Of a DNA stretch of 64,000 nt, positions 57,901 through 61,899 are shown piece by piece. The first letter of the stretch is position 1. Each line of letters begins with the position of its first letter. The notes below the pieces were generated by a model that was given only the letters and a program-made list of their open reading frames with translations, searched no databases and was not told where the DNA came from. The DNA comes from Anagrus nilaparvatae (Eukaryota > Arthropoda > Insecta > Hymenoptera > Mymaridae): assembly GCA_022575985.1 (NCBI GenBank), contig JAKSXM010000007.1, positions 13,022,501 through 13,086,500 on the forward strand, read 5' to 3'. The position numbers were made by a program, and so were the translations under genes.

Positions 57901-58040
57901 TTAAACATAAAATATCATCGAAAAATACACTCGATGATGATATTAATGGTGATGGTGCTGATAGTAACAATACTGGTGAAATTATTTTAGCTAATTTTAA
58001 ATATGTTATTTTAACTATTGTTATGTATTATATACTTTAA
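12281..58040 (+). CDS. Skeletor: Skeletor-like protein, long isoform (12 coding exons, 1170 aa)
   Basis: Joined exons: 12281-12353, 27637-27774, 33118-33190, 33251-33359, 33604-34026, 42879-42978, 53344-53528, 54069-54401, 54549-54714, 54781-54974, 55043-55267, 56547-58040. Every junction is GT-AG and phases agree throughout. Domains: signal peptide (1-24), DM13-1 (about 33-136, Cys127 in SVYCDEF), DM13-2 (about 155-257, Cys242 in GVWCEKF), DOMON (about 275-447), linker, cupredoxin-like domain (about 501-690, ending CFTHRYLGW), then a low-complexity tail of about 480 residues. This order matches insect Skeletor and resembles Knickkopf. Family knowledge: Drosophila Skeletor was described as a chromosomal/spindle-matrix protein. 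DM13 domains are predicted redox modules with a conserved Cys, and DOMON domains bind heme or sugars. With a signal peptide and cuticle-protein relatives, an extracellular role is my inference. Codon use is strongly A/T-ending, like the surroundings. The C-terminus is the least certain part. Confidence 0.92.
15835..15880 (-). repeat. Dispersed hairpin repeat, copy 2
   Basis: TATTTATAATATC, then GCATTTCTCTTTCGAGAAAT. The TTTCTC/GAGAAA stem is intact. Confidence 0.7.
16210..16716. repeat. Foldback element of about 500 bp
   Basis: AAATATCTTTTTTGGATATA and the run through ATGTGGCTAGATACCTTATT (about 16395-16455) are mirrored at about 16520-16605 (AATAAGGT..., CACATTTTTCATG, ATCCAAAAATGATATTTT). 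Weaker outer arms reach TTTTTCAATAAATAGAA at 16212 and TTCTATCTATTGAAAA at 16695-16710. Confidence 0.6.
16987..17041 (-). repeat. Dispersed hairpin repeat, copy 3
   Basis: CCTTATTTATAATGTCGATA, then CGCATTTCTCTTTCGAGAAA, then a TAGTGACAGTTTAAAT tail shared with copies 4 and 5. Confidence 0.7.
18861..18919 (-). repeat. Dispersed hairpin repeat, copy 4
   Basis: CTTATATTTATAATATCGGG, then TGCATTTCTCTTTCGAG, then a TATTGACACTTTGAAT tail. Same layout as copies 3 and 5. Confidence 0.7.
19401..19460 (-). repeat. Dispersed hairpin repeat, copy 5
   Basis: CTTATCTTATATATAATATC, then CGCATTTCTCTTTCGAGAAA, then a TAGTAGCAATTCAAGT tail. The neighbouring MITE begins at 19473, only 13 bases on. Confidence 0.7.
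19473..19804. repeat. GC-rich-ended MITE (332 bp)
   Basis: The left TIR begins CAGAGTATTCCAAAATTCGG and continues into GCGCGCGGCGCTAA. The right TIR ends CGGAATACTCTG at 19804 and is preceded by TTAGCGCCGTGCGCCCG. Inner arms (TTTGTTATTGTTTGTTATT mirrored by AATAACAAACAATAAC) extend the fold. Both flanks read TAT, a possible target duplication. No ORF of note. Confidence 0.75.
20801..20859 (+). repeat. Dispersed hairpin repeat, copy 6
   Basis: CTAGATGTCGCATCACTTTC, then TCGTAAAAGAAGCGTG, then TATTCTATATAAGTTA. Opposite orientation to copies 1-5, with the leading TAGATGNCGC motif present. Confidence 0.65.
21990..22006. repeat. Short perfect hairpin GTAGAGC-GAA-GCTCTAC
   Basis: A seven-base stem with a three-base loop. 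The same core recurs at 48448-48462 (TAGAGC-TTC-GCTCTA) and half of it at 45221-45233. Confidence 0.6.
22108..22188. repeat. 21-bp inverted repeat with 39-base spacer
   Basis: ATCACCAAAATCTATACAGT at 22108 is mirrored by ACTGTATAGATTTTGATGAT ending at 22188, with one mismatch. Small foldback, no coding content. Confidence 0.55.
22440..22473. repeat. Dispersed CAGTGG-type hairpin, copy 1
   Basis: CAGTGGCCGGAAA, loop GCACGTA, then TTTCCTCGCTACTG. Homologous hairpins occur at 28715-28748 and 59315-59346. Confidence 0.6.
23266..24692. repeat. TIR-bounded non-autonomous element (1.43 kb)
   Basis: ATACCGTATAGGAGCCAGTT (to TTTCGA at 23290) is mirrored by TCGAAAATTGGCTCCTATAC (to GGTAT at 24692), with about 23 of 25 positions matching. 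The interior has no transposase-like frame. It includes a CpG-rich patch (23850-23880) and AT-rich sequence. Confidence 0.55.
23852..23864. promoter_or_regulatory. Possible ecdysone-response-like palindrome
   Basis: GGGTCA-A-TGACTT is an inverted repeat with a 1-base spacer. It matches the EcR/USP consensus RGKTCANTGAMCY except at one position in the right half. It is followed at once by a CpG cluster (TTCGCGCGCGAC). A 13-base match could be chance, and it sits inside a repeat-like element. Confidence 0.25.
25786..26439. repeat. TTAA-flanked foldback element (piggyBac-like MITE?)
   Basis: TTAAGGTTGAATCAGGT starts at 25786 and ACCTGATTCAACCTTAA ends at 26439. The arms match almost throughout, for example GCGCTTGAAATTTCATTAAT near 25915 with ATTAATGAAATTTCAAGCGC near 26260, and AGCATCGATTCACTAAAAAA near 26020 with its mirror near 26157. 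The right arm has about 40 extra bases near 26385-26425. TTAA at both ends suggests a piggyBac-type target, but the tips do not start with CCC. Confidence 0.7.
26597..26652 (+). repeat. Dispersed hairpin repeat, copy 7
   Basis: GGTAGATGTCACTTTTCTCG, then AAAGAGAAGTGAC, then TTTAATATGTTATATATATA. This copy folds best: GTCACTT...CTC, GAAA loop, GAGAAGTGAC. Confidence 0.7.
26920..26953. repeat. (ATAC)n microsatellite
   Basis: About eight ACAT units with one CTC interruption. Confidence 0.85.
27391..27415. repeat. (AAT)n microsatellite
   Basis: About eight uninterrupted AAT units. Confidence 0.9.
27637..27774 (+). CDS. Skeletor: Exon 2 (first half of DM13-1)
   Basis: Acceptor ATATAG, donor CCAG|GTTTGT. 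Encodes residues 25-70, CYAAYYGKLIGKLS through the DM13 signature SGEVYAVDARTLFIKDF and NYDGEGP. It enters with one base carried from exon 1 and leaves one base for exon 3. Confidence 0.93.
28715..28748. repeat. Dispersed CAGTGG-type hairpin, copy 2
   Basis: CAGTGGTCTGAAA, loop GCACGCA, then TTTCCCAGCCACTG. The stem is close to complete. Confidence 0.65.
31211..32032. repeat. Large palindromic element (about 820 bp)
   Basis: ATATATGTTACCGTTAGAGT is mirrored by ACGGTAACATATATAT. The arms share GTCCGCTCTCCCGATAA, GTTAAAGTTAACTTTA-type units, CGAAGACGATTAAAATGAAT and ATGAAAGCGGTTT. The inner part carries TTAGGTTAGG pairs (31444, 31555) mirrored by CCTAACCTAA on the other arm. No ORF. Confidence 0.8.
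32456..32515 (+). repeat. Dispersed hairpin repeat, copy 8 (CTCF-like core)
   Basis: CTAGATGGCGCTATTTTATC, then TCGTAAAGAAAAAG, then TTACGTATGTTATATAAGAT. TAGATGGCGC fits the CTCF core pattern YAGRKGGCRS. Confidence 0.65.
32791..33010. repeat. Hairpin MITE just upstream of exon 3
   Basis: Arms of about 58 bp: ATTTTAGATTATACTAGACA... at the left and ...GTACAATCTAAAATTA at the right. Between them, ATTTTCCCATATATCGGGCA mirrors TGCCCGATATATGGGAAAAT, and inner ATATGGGAAA/TTTCCCAT motifs repeat. The apparent 70-codon frame is the palindrome read through. Confidence 0.75.
33118..33190 (+). CDS. Skeletor: Exon 3 (DM13-1, middle)
   Basis: Acceptor AATTTCAG, donor AC|GTAAGT. Encodes AAYFYAGASKTPGVNGFKVP then DERG, the glycine-rich and PDERG part of DM13. 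Residues 71-94 plus two bases of codon 95. Confidence 0.93.
33251..33359 (+). CDS. Skeletor: Exon 4 (DM13-1, end, with Cys127)
   Basis: Preceded by a 60-base intron with acceptor TTTTTTTCAG; donor TCT|GTAAGT. Encodes TTNNLRRYRNDNIVLNLP, then EGKTLNNIKWFSVYCDEFS. Cys127 is the conserved DM13 cysteine. Confidence 0.93.
33604..34026 (+). CDS. Skeletor: Exon 5 (DM13-2, with Cys242)
   Basis: Acceptor CAATTTAG, donor CAG|GTAAAT, 141 codons in phase 0. Encodes VNFGDVKIPRGFDYPRPQKL, then a complete second DM13: GIHGVDSEPVVIVDAQTILV, FSYDGRAPAAYFWAGAGPTP, DENGKEEPLRKY and GHFGVWCEKFFVDFAHI, ending PPSLKMLGITPQ. The phase-0 end lets it join either exon 6 or the alternative last exon. Confidence 0.95.
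35012..35965. repeat. Palindromic element (954 bp)
   Basis: TAGTCAAGGCGCCAGCAATG at the left mirrors CATTGCTGGCGTCTTGACTA ending at 35965. The arms share GAGAATGGATCCACCT, TCATCCATTTTCGGATGGCC, GCTAATTGAGCCTATTTT and TCAAAATGGCGGACT-like segments. The centre lies near 35.5 kb. No transposase. Confidence 0.75.
36270..36990. repeat. Inverted-repeat element (about 720 bp)
   Basis: TAGATGGGAAAAATAG at the left mirrors CTAATTTTTTGCCCATCTA at the right. Inner mirrored pairs are AGGCCCATAAAATGTTCTAA with TTAGAAAATTTTATGGACCT, and TGGGTCACTAA with TTTCAGTGACCC. The arms are more diverged than in the other palindromes here. Confidence 0.55.
39258..39512 (+). CDS. Skeletor: Alternative terminal exon (short isoform C-terminus)
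   Basis: TGTTGCAG precedes AAAGCGCTCGGAGGG. The frame is open in the phase required by exon 5 and stops at TAG after 84 codons. The GC content and balanced codon use are clearly coding-like compared with the intron around it. The peptide is KALGGQGQRQS..., Gln/His-rich with one DFEDDDYQDY acidic run and an RRIIRY end. It has no membrane segment and no cysteine. A polypyrimidine run (TGTCTCTGTCCTTGTGTTG) supports the acceptor. Confidence 0.75.
   Translation, partial: KALGGQGQRQSLITAHSQNIHQISVPQQHRYQRPQQQHTLVEIVPALGYRIQKAINRRTDFEDDDYQDYIRGRLYNGQRRIIRY
39680..39700 (+). terminator. Poly(A) signals of the short isoform
   Basis: AATAAA at 39680-39685 and again at 39695-39700, 168-183 bases after the short-isoform stop and within the following AT-rich stretch. 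Placement fits a 3' end near 39.72 kb. Confidence 0.5.
40555..41554. mobile_element. Foldback DNA element, 1000 bp, TTA target duplication
   Basis: CAAGGGGAGTTCAATACATT at 40555 is mirrored by AATGTATTGAACTCCCCTTG ending at 41554. Arms of about 430 bases match almost base for base (ACATGCCGACTACCCTCCGT, GGGCCTTCTGGGCCTAGAAA, CATACGCCGTAAACCGCAAT and their mirrors). Both flanks read TTA in direct orientation (40552-40554, 41555-41557), a true target duplication rather than part of the palindrome. A TWA target is typical of PIF/Harbinger elements; the assignment is tentative because no transposase is present. Confidence 0.8.
41740..41935. repeat. Partial copy of the foldback family seen at 703-1550
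   Basis: GCCAAAAATATGAAAATG, then AGAAAGCTAAAAATGG, GTTTTTAGTTGCACTC, TCGATTTCCGCGATTCTTCA and CAACTTGAGCCAG follow the order of bases 1388-1530. Only one arm is recognisable. Confidence 0.55.
42219..42300 (-). mobile_element. Possible LINE 3' end with (TATC)n tail
   Basis: Read on the minus strand, GACAAATAAAGTTC runs into TATCTATCTATC, a common 3' end of insect non-LTR retrotransposons with a simple-repeat tail. No coding part can be recognised next to it. Confidence 0.35.
42681..42710. repeat. (CA)n(TA)n microsatellite
   Basis: About nine CA units followed by TATATATATA. Confidence 0.9.
42879..42978 (+). CDS. Skeletor: Exon 6 (start of DOMON)
   Basis: Acceptor TTCTTTTCAG, donor CTTG|GTAAGT. 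Encodes SKLNCEVLEDSIQFEVRW then AVAGDSIVIQLVGKL, the first strands of the DOMON fold; residues 273-305. It joins to ITPQ of exon 5 in phase 0 and passes one base to exon 7. Confidence 0.94.
44581..45180 (-). mobile_element. Probable LINE 3' region with (TAAAA)n tail
   Basis: A (TTTTA)n run is followed by ATACACAGGAAATTTCCCG. The nested LINE at 61321 begins with the same arrangement, an ATTTT-rich tail then ATACACAGGATCAATTATCC, so the two share a 3' UTR type. Minus-strand frames near 44.77-44.95 kb are Lys/Asn/Ser-rich and broken. Their family is unclear and the 5' boundary is a guess. Confidence 0.35.
45426..47054. mobile_element. Diverged copy of the 1-kb foldback element, expanded to 1.6 kb
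   Basis: The left arm GATGTTCGATACATTCGTAA then GGCCTTCTGGGCCTAGAAAC, and the right arm GGAAGGTGGTTGTCATG, TTTTTTCAACA and TTAAACTCCCCTCC, follow the order of the element at 40555-41554. About 600 extra bases with a (TG)n run lie in the middle. The arms are diverged, so this copy is older. Confidence 0.65.
45920..45956. repeat. (TG)n microsatellite
   Basis: Eighteen or so uninterrupted TG units inside the foldback element. Confidence 0.95.
48173..48442 (-). pseudogene. C2H2 zinc-finger-like remnant
   Basis: An 89-codon minus-strand frame contains LHTGEKPSKC, the classic linker between C2H2 fingers, then a Phe/Ser-rich SFCISFASVKYHKNAKEH that looks like a finger tail with its HX5H pair. The spacing is wrong: nine residues separate the two cysteines instead of two to four, and eight rather than twelve lie before the first His. 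No neighbouring fingers are visible. I read this as a decayed fragment, perhaps carried by a transposon or a retrocopy. It could also be chance around a short linker match. Confidence 0.35.
48448..48462. repeat. Short perfect hairpin TAGAGC-TTC-GCTCTA
   Basis: Same core as 21990-22006, complement in the loop. It directly precedes, on the minus strand, the zinc-finger-like frame. Confidence 0.6.
49185..49405. repeat. Inverted-repeat element, GCCGCTAACCGG family, copy 1
   Basis: TTCGTTTGCCGCTAACCGGA, then GTTGTGGCCGCTGGATTTTT. ACGATTGCAAACGTC is mirrored by GTCATTTGCAACCATTTAAA, ending TTCCGGTCGCAGCAACCGG. Related to 58695-58990, sharing the central TACTC-TTT-AAATG-GAGCATCG block. Confidence 0.6.
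49797..49892 (+). repeat. 5S-rRNA-like segment (possible 5S-derived SINE)
   Basis: AGTCTCATCCGCCGATCCCG, then GAAGTTAACC, GCCTGAGCGG and CCTTGGACACTTGC follow, with about 70 percent resemblance, the order of conserved 5S rRNA blocks (TCTCGTCCGATCACCGAAGT, TAAGC, CCCGGTTAGT, CTTGGATGGGTGAC). The 5' third is poorly matched. It is too degraded to be a functional 5S gene. SINE3-type elements carry such a head, but no LINE-like tail could be confirmed. Confidence 0.4.
49919..50288. repeat. Direct repeat of about 58 bp, 311 bases apart
   Basis: CTCACCCAGTAGGTAATTTG, then GGTCGCTCTTTTCATTTCC (49934-49974), recurs as CTCACCCAGTAAGTATTTTG, then GGTCGCTATTTTCATTTCT (50245-50284). It may be tandem units or element ends next to the 5S-like segment. 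Confidence 0.6.
50948..51006 (+). repeat. Dispersed hairpin repeat, copy 9 (CTCF-like core)
   Basis: CTAGATGGCGAAAATATTTC, then TCGCTAAAGAAATGAC, then TTTAATATATAAGAGATA. Stem ATTTCT / AGAAAT. Confidence 0.65.
52228..52780. repeat. MITE with 45-bp terminal inverted repeats
   Basis: GTATGGACGATTATTTCTCA, then AGCCACTCCCCTCTGTC, is mirrored by GACAGAGGGGGGTGATTGAC, then TTGAGAAAGAATCGTCCATA. The interior is AT-rich without a coding frame. The TA-rich flanks fit a TA-target family. Confidence 0.75.
53344..53528 (+). CDS. Skeletor: Exon 7 (DOMON core)
   Basis: Acceptor AATTTACAG, donor CAG|GTAATT. Encodes DGSQYMSFGVSSDPERSI, then MVGSDIVVAWVDKETLQGYA and the CSGGRGSC loop; residues 306-367. Met324 in IMVGSDIVVAW occupies the place of the axial heme Met in heme-binding DOMON proteins. 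Confidence 0.95.
53529..54068 (+). other. Intron 7 (540 bases)
   Basis: AT-rich with a short AAT run and an ACACAC stretch. Nothing else seen. Confidence 0.9.
54069..54401 (+). CDS. Skeletor: Exon 8 (end of DOMON and linker)
   Basis: Acceptor TTTTTTTTAG, donor CAG|GTATTA, 111 codons. Encodes NTNSVRLLNAALVNGYSVVT, YQRSLKPNDEFDRQIF, QAIVWAIGPLNDRNEVSFHT and PPAWNCPLP. Residues 451-478 are an acidic, Asn/Thr-rich linker. His427 in VSFHT is a candidate second heme ligand. Confidence 0.94.
54549..54714 (+). CDS. Skeletor: Exon 9 (linker and start of cupredoxin-like domain)
   Basis: Acceptor CTTTTTAG, donor ACAG|GTAACA. A Thr/Pro linker (RRPNRIPTPTPTPNEE), then WEIPPIQCYEPEDGVFYAQM and GPTGGKHGYPAIT. 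Very conserved in Skeletor proteins. Confidence 0.93.
54781..54974 (+). CDS. Skeletor: Exon 10 (cupredoxin-like domain)
   Basis: Preceded by a 66-base intron; acceptor TTATGAAG, donor GCT|GTAAGT. Encodes HVGWGISWYINGLLIPEINV, then VRGKKYTFVVEGGNNPD and RFHPFYITDDPMGGY. YTFVVEGGN...HPFYI is the typical cupredoxin strand pattern, with His577 as a candidate ligand. Confidence 0.94.
55043..55267 (+). CDS. Skeletor: Exon 11 (cupredoxin-like domain)
   Basis: Preceded by a 68-base intron; acceptor TTAACAG, donor CAG|GTAAAA, 75 codons. Encodes KVKIFAGVRRSRNTIRPTGI, GRLCNWVPDQTQ, FASFGAYQRTLTLECDHGEP, GIVEWIPDENTPDTVYYQ. Confidence 0.94.
55268..56546 (+). other. Intron 11 (1.28 kb)
   Basis: AT-rich, slightly GC-richer at 56100-56300. 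No repeat or frame I can support. The acceptor is CCAAATTTCAG. Confidence 0.85.
56547..58040 (+). CDS. Skeletor: Exon 12 (end of cupredoxin-like domain and long C-terminal tail)
   Basis: Opens with CFTHRYLGWKINVHDTCE, closing the cupredoxin-like domain (Cys674, His677). The rest, about residues 692-1170, has no recognised domain. It is rich in Asn, Gln, His, Tyr and Lys, with an NNNNHNVHY-type stretch near residues 775-815, Q-runs near 865-890, a dibasic furin-like RVKR at 1101-1104 and a hydrophobic end (EIILANFKYVILTIVMYYIL) directly before the stop. Codon use in the tail is more A/T-ending than in the domain part. Confidence 0.9.
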   Translation, partial: CFTHRYLGWKINVHDTCESVQQSSASNIEEVRVQPKSSSQQTYDLEPEASIRIPESKVTPSPEFFQQHKEYLAKNYNYRLPTSSKTNLPTSKLIIKTPQHRNNHYHYYPSSSLSLYNNNNHNVHYIPFENYHSISNNNHQNAQLTLSSAYVPTVHQQPNHEVDYQKDYLRRELQNAAHYSKILPDPTRPLMIYQQQQQRITTVPSTSMIYPMAYQQQQKPMQFVFLRRNHPSTITHNMRPAKRPSFLKHPTTLTMQSLMNKYRLQNINKQNKFEYKRQQLGKPEIIKTSQLDGIHKTQGFYMIKPAKNTGFDPGSIVIEKGFKPIIVNQHTIESRSDNYNSVELRQKEETINEPIINRNNFEPMFIPSPPLPDLQRKEFKKKTIMHKINDNENDEILKSSEFIYSFQLPLNTETTKSYYGNYIIDNQRVKRSTNDNKNNLWEVNFNQENDHIKHKISSKNTLDDDINGDGADSNNTGEIILANFKYVILTIVMYYIL

Positions 58041-58560
58041 GAACAATTTTTTTTTTTTTTAATTTTACTTTTGTTTTTTTCATATTTTAATTGATTTCTT
58101 GTTCCTAAAAATTTAAGCCGATTTTTTGTTTATTGGCTGAAATTTGTAATTTTGTTAATTATTATGATATATTTATATAGAGACTGTTTTTAAGAATGAC
58201 AATTTAATGGGTTTTTAGATTGTATATTAAATTTTTTTGGGTTGTTTATTAGCCTGATATTACACTTATTATTATTTAACTTCCGCGGATGCAAATTAAT
58301 CAAAAGATTTCTGATTCCATGCATAAATATTAAACTCAAAAAATTCCATTACACTTCTTACCTTTGCGGATAGGGATTGGTCCGGAGCTGCTTGACTTTG
58401 TATGGGATCTTAGAAAAAGAATGTATTGCTCTATTGGACTTAAAATAACCGAAACAGCATCCGGATTTTGCCGAAACTAACTCAATTTTAATATAAATTT
58501 CAGGCTAAAATTTGTAGCAAAATATAAAATGTAGTCAAATAAAAATGGGTTTAATATAAT
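58041..58560 (+). other. Probable 3'UTR of the long isoform
   Basis: T-rich run straight after the stop, then AT-rich sequence. AATAAA occurs at 58538-58543 and again at 58637-58642. The real cleavage site is not determinable here. Confidence 0.4.
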
Positions 58561-58642
58561 TAAAAAATGGTAAAAACTATTATATATTTCAAAAAAAGAA
58601 TAATATCTTTGAAAGACTTTATAAAATTATATTTGAAATAAA
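58538..58642 (+). terminator. Candidate poly(A) signals of the long isoform
   Basis: AATAAA at 58538-58543 and 58637-58642 are the first canonical signals after the stop codon at 58040. In DNA this AT-rich, chance matches are frequent. Confidence 0.3.
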
Positions 58643-58694
58643 TTTTTTTAATTTGATTATAGATTTAAATTCGAAAATCAAATGATTTCCCTAG

Positions 58695-58990
58695 TGCACT
58701 AACGAAAATTCCGGTTGTGGTAGCCGGAATATTTTTTTCGTTTAAACGATTGCAAATGGCTTAAACCGTATAGAAATTTAAATTTTTACTCGTTTCAAAT
58801 GCGAGCATCGCGGTATATCACGGCAAAAATTTTTTGTTTGTTCAGCTTTTCTTAACGTTTTATGTAGTTTGCAATCATTTAAAAGAAAACAAAATTACGG
58901 CTGCTGCTACAACCAAAATTCCGATAGCTGCAACCAGAAATCTGGTAGCGCGGTAATCGAAATTCTGGCAACGGTGACCGATTTTTTTTC
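58695..58990. repeat. Inverted-repeat element, GCCGCTAACCGG family, copy 2
   Basis: AATTCCGGTTGTGGTAGCCG, then AACGATTGCAAATGGCTTAA, ACTCGTTTCAAATGCGAGCA and TAGTTTGCAATCATTTAAAA. It ends in several imperfect repeats of the tip (CTGCTACAACCAAAATTCC, GCTGCAACCAGAAATCTGG, GGCAACGGTGACCGA). Tip sequences are multiplied compared with copy 1 at 49185. Confidence 0.6.
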
Positions 58991-59314
58991 AGTGTAAAAG
59001 AAACAGAATTTCTAGGATTTGGGATTCTGTAAAAAAAAAATAGCATATAAATAAAAGTTATGGGATTGGGCAAATATCCAAAAATAGAAAATTGAAGGCA
59101 TTGGTATGATAAAAAAAAATATTTTTATCATAACAATGTATTTAATTTTATGAATTTTGTTTCAAAAATATCAAAAAAAAAGGTATTTCAGTAAAATTTT
59201 CCGAAGAATTAAAAAATTTAATTAACGTACTCCTTCGGTGACAGTAAAAGCAGGTCCCAAAAATTCTATCCAGAGAACGCCCAAAAACCTGTTGCTTTAA
59301 ATTATTTTCCTTGT

Positions 59315-59346
59315 CAGCGGCCAAAAACCACGTATTTCCCGGCCAT
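59315..59346. repeat. Dispersed CAGTGG-type hairpin, copy 3
   Basis: CAGCGGCCAAAAACCACGTA, then TTTCCCGGCCA. The stem is weaker than in the other copies. The flank after it (AATCGTCAATGACC) resembles the flank of copy 2. Confidence 0.5.
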
Positions 59347-59634
59347 AGACAAACAAATCGTCAATGACCTTTGGCCTTGTAATCAAAAATGTCCCAAATC
59401 ACAATTTATCGTAGTATTCGCCTGAGACGGTAATTCACGTTCAGTGTGGGCCTTTCTTTACTTTTCTGAACATTGTTTGTAATGTACTATTTGTTACTAG
59501 GGTTACTTATTTAACGCACTCAATTATGGATATTTCATGGTTGCAAAATTAAAACTTTAATAATTAAAAAAAAAAAAAAACCATAATTATTAAATTCTTC
59601 TGCAAAAAATTTGTATAATTTTGATTCTAATTAA

Positions 59635-59692
59635 AAATACCCGGGAAAAAAATTCAATTGATCAAATCTGAACTTTTTTTTCCCGGGTATTT
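59635..59692. repeat. Perfect hairpin with ATACCCGGGAAAAAAA arms
   Basis: AAATACCCGGGAAAAAAA is mirrored by TTTTTTTTCCCGGGTATTT around a 20-base AT-rich loop. It lies 1.6 kb downstream of the gene. Its T-run resembles a fold-and-U-tract, but there is no gene upstream for it to terminate. Confidence 0.65.
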
Positions 59693-60418
59693 ATGTATAA
59701 AACACAAATTTAATCGTTTTATCACACATAAAGTGTGTTTTAATTAATTTCTGGTTTTGAAGCATAAAAACATACTTTTGTATATTTATACCCAAACTGA
59801 CAAAAAAAAACTGAAACTTAATGAGCTTATAAAGTATCTTATAAAGTAGTTATAACTTCTTAATTAAAGTATTATTAAGTATCTAATTAAAGATATAATA
59901 GCTATAGCTATGTATAAATTTTAAAACGATATAATTTTCAAAGCTCTAAAAATAACAAAACGTATCAGTGGCAAATTTGATTCTCATATATATTTTTAAC
60001 TAAAAATAATTTTGATAAAAAATATAGAAATTTTACAATCGAATAGCCATATAAATTAATAAGATAAATCCTTATTTTGATAATTTCTGGTTTATAAATT
60101 ATTAATACCCAAGACATGATATTATTTTTTATACTTACGTTAAAAATAAAAAATTGTAATAATAGTTTTAACTGAAAGTAGTTAATTAAGTATTAAGTAT
60201 TATATTTTTTTAATAGTACGAGATATTAAATAAATATATATAGATTGTTAAGTTTGAAAAAATTTAATAAATTTTTTTATGTAAATAAATGAAAAATATG
60301 TATTTTGATAATAATTTTTTTTTTTATTTTTTGACCCAATTTATATTACTCATAAGCGGATCTGCTCATAAGGATAAAGGAATATTTTTGGCTTTTCTAG
60401 AAGAAAAAATATCTATTT

Positions 60419-60539
60419 GTTCAACAAGGGAAAAAATAGGATTTGGCTTTCAATGCAGTTATATGCAGGAGTGAGCGCAGCGTACGAGTGCAGACAGCAT
60501 TGAAAGTAAAATTTCCTACATTTTTTCCCGTGTTCAACA
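60419..60539. repeat. Small foldback element (120 bp)
   Basis: TGTTCAACAAGGGAAAAAAT, then CTTTCAATGC, is mirrored by GCATTGAAAG, then TTTTTTCCCGTGTTCAACA. The GC-richer loop carries GTGAGCGCAGCGTACGAGTG. Confidence 0.7.
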
Positions 60540-61025
60540 CATAGTTTTTTATTAAAAGCGAAAGAAAGATCGCCCGAAAGTAAGAAAGTAAGTAGATCTT
60601 TTTTGCAGCGTATAATGAAAAAATATTTTTTAAAATAATGAGCTTTATCGCGGGATTTTAATACTGACAAAAAAGTTTAAAAATATACTTTCAAGAATCT
60701 TTTTTTTAAATTTACTTTTAAAACGGACCTAAAATCCTTTACGAAAAAGATATAACCTTGGTAGCTGAAGAAATCATCTAATTTTAAGTTTTTGTTTCAA
60801 AAAAATATCAAAATTTAATATTTAGAGACCTGACGCAACATAATTGGTGTTATTATTTCATGTAATTTTTTTTTTCTTAAAAAAAGTATTTACCTAAGAA
60901 TTGGACAATTTTTTTAGCCACCGGTCTTAATATACTATTCTTTGATACTACATTTTTTAGATTTCAATTTAAACTAATTAATGAAATTTTAATAAAAAAT
61001 ATCCAAATTAACAAATTCAAAAAAT

Positions 61026-61137
61026 TATGACTCTAGTCCATAAATAAAGAATGACCCAAATTGCAGTTTACCAACCTCGGCTTCGCCTCGGATGTGATTT
61101 GGATCATTCTTTACTTTACTGGACATGGACTCGTAAT
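61026..61137. repeat. Small foldback element (112 bp)
   Basis: ATGACTCTAGTCCATAAATA, then AAGAATGACCCAAAT, is mirrored by ATTTGGATCATTCTTTACTT, then GGACATGGACTCGTAAT. The loop holds a second hairpin, CCTCGGCTTCGCCTCGG. Confidence 0.65.
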
Positions 61138-61320
61138 ATACTATTGATCTATAAATTTACTTATTATTTGTTTACTATATCAACGCTGTAAAAAGTAACT
61201 TTCTTAGATTCCAAAAAAAAAATAGAACATTTTTGAAAAATTAATTTAGTATAATAACAACGAATTCGAGAATTCTCGATTTTTTTTTGTGAATTTATAA
61301 AAAAATTTGTAAATTAGCAA

Positions 61321-61899
61321 ATATTTTTTTTTTATTTTTATTTATTTATTTTATTTTATTTAATACACAGGATCAATTATCCCAAAAAATCATTACATTA
61401 AAAGTTAAATAGATATAATTTTTGCAAATTTATTGAAATGCAGAGTAATCTAAGATGTTATAAAATTTAAGTTAAAAAATAAGTATTATAATATAATTTT
61501 TTATTTTGATTTTTATATATATTCTTTTTGCCTATCTAAAAATTTATTCATAGTCAAATATCACAAATTAATAAAGTCAAGGTTGTTTATTTGTAGTTTA
61601 ATATCTTACATGTAAGGCCTCTAACTGTATAAATAGAATCACTAAACACATCAAACAGATCTTTATGGTTATTATAAGTAGAACAAATTCTTATTGAGAC
61701 CGATTTGTTTGAGAATTTATTCAGATGATATGGCATCTCAAAGACATAATTAAGAGATCTAAGACTACGTTGAGGTACACGAAAAAGTAACTTTGATAAG
61801 ATCGATTCAGAATCAATAAAATTATTGACAATTTTACTAAGATAGATAAGGTCAGTCTTCTTTTTCAGAATCAGTCTTCTTTTTTTTTTTTTTTTTTTT
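61321..61899 (-). mobile_element. 5'-truncated non-LTR retrotransposon (LINE)
   Basis: Inserted in the MITE. On the minus strand it has a coding stub, a 3'UTR ending ...CCTGTGTATT and an (AAAT)n-type tail facing the left MITE half. Sequence beyond the coding stub is missing, as usual for LINEs that stopped reverse transcription early. The T-rich runs at both junctions hide any target duplication. Confidence 0.65.
61587..61859 (-). pseudogene. C-terminal end of a LINE reverse-transcriptase polyprotein
   Basis: Ninety codons and a stop: KTDLIYLSKIVNNFIDSESI, then LSKLLFRVPQRSLRSLNYVF, then EMPYHLNKFSNKSVSIRICS. The pattern (D-L-x-x-L-x-K-I-x-N, I-D-S-E-x-x-L-S-K, F-x-V-P-x-R-x-x-R) is the usual end of Jockey/CR1-type insect LINE ORF2 proteins, after the catalytic region. 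No catalytic motif is included, so it is inactive. Confidence 0.6.

Noticed and set aside
59635..59692. Hairpin followed by T-run, like a bacterial terminator
   Set aside because: The genome is eukaryotic and no transcription unit ends there; it is an inverted repeat.
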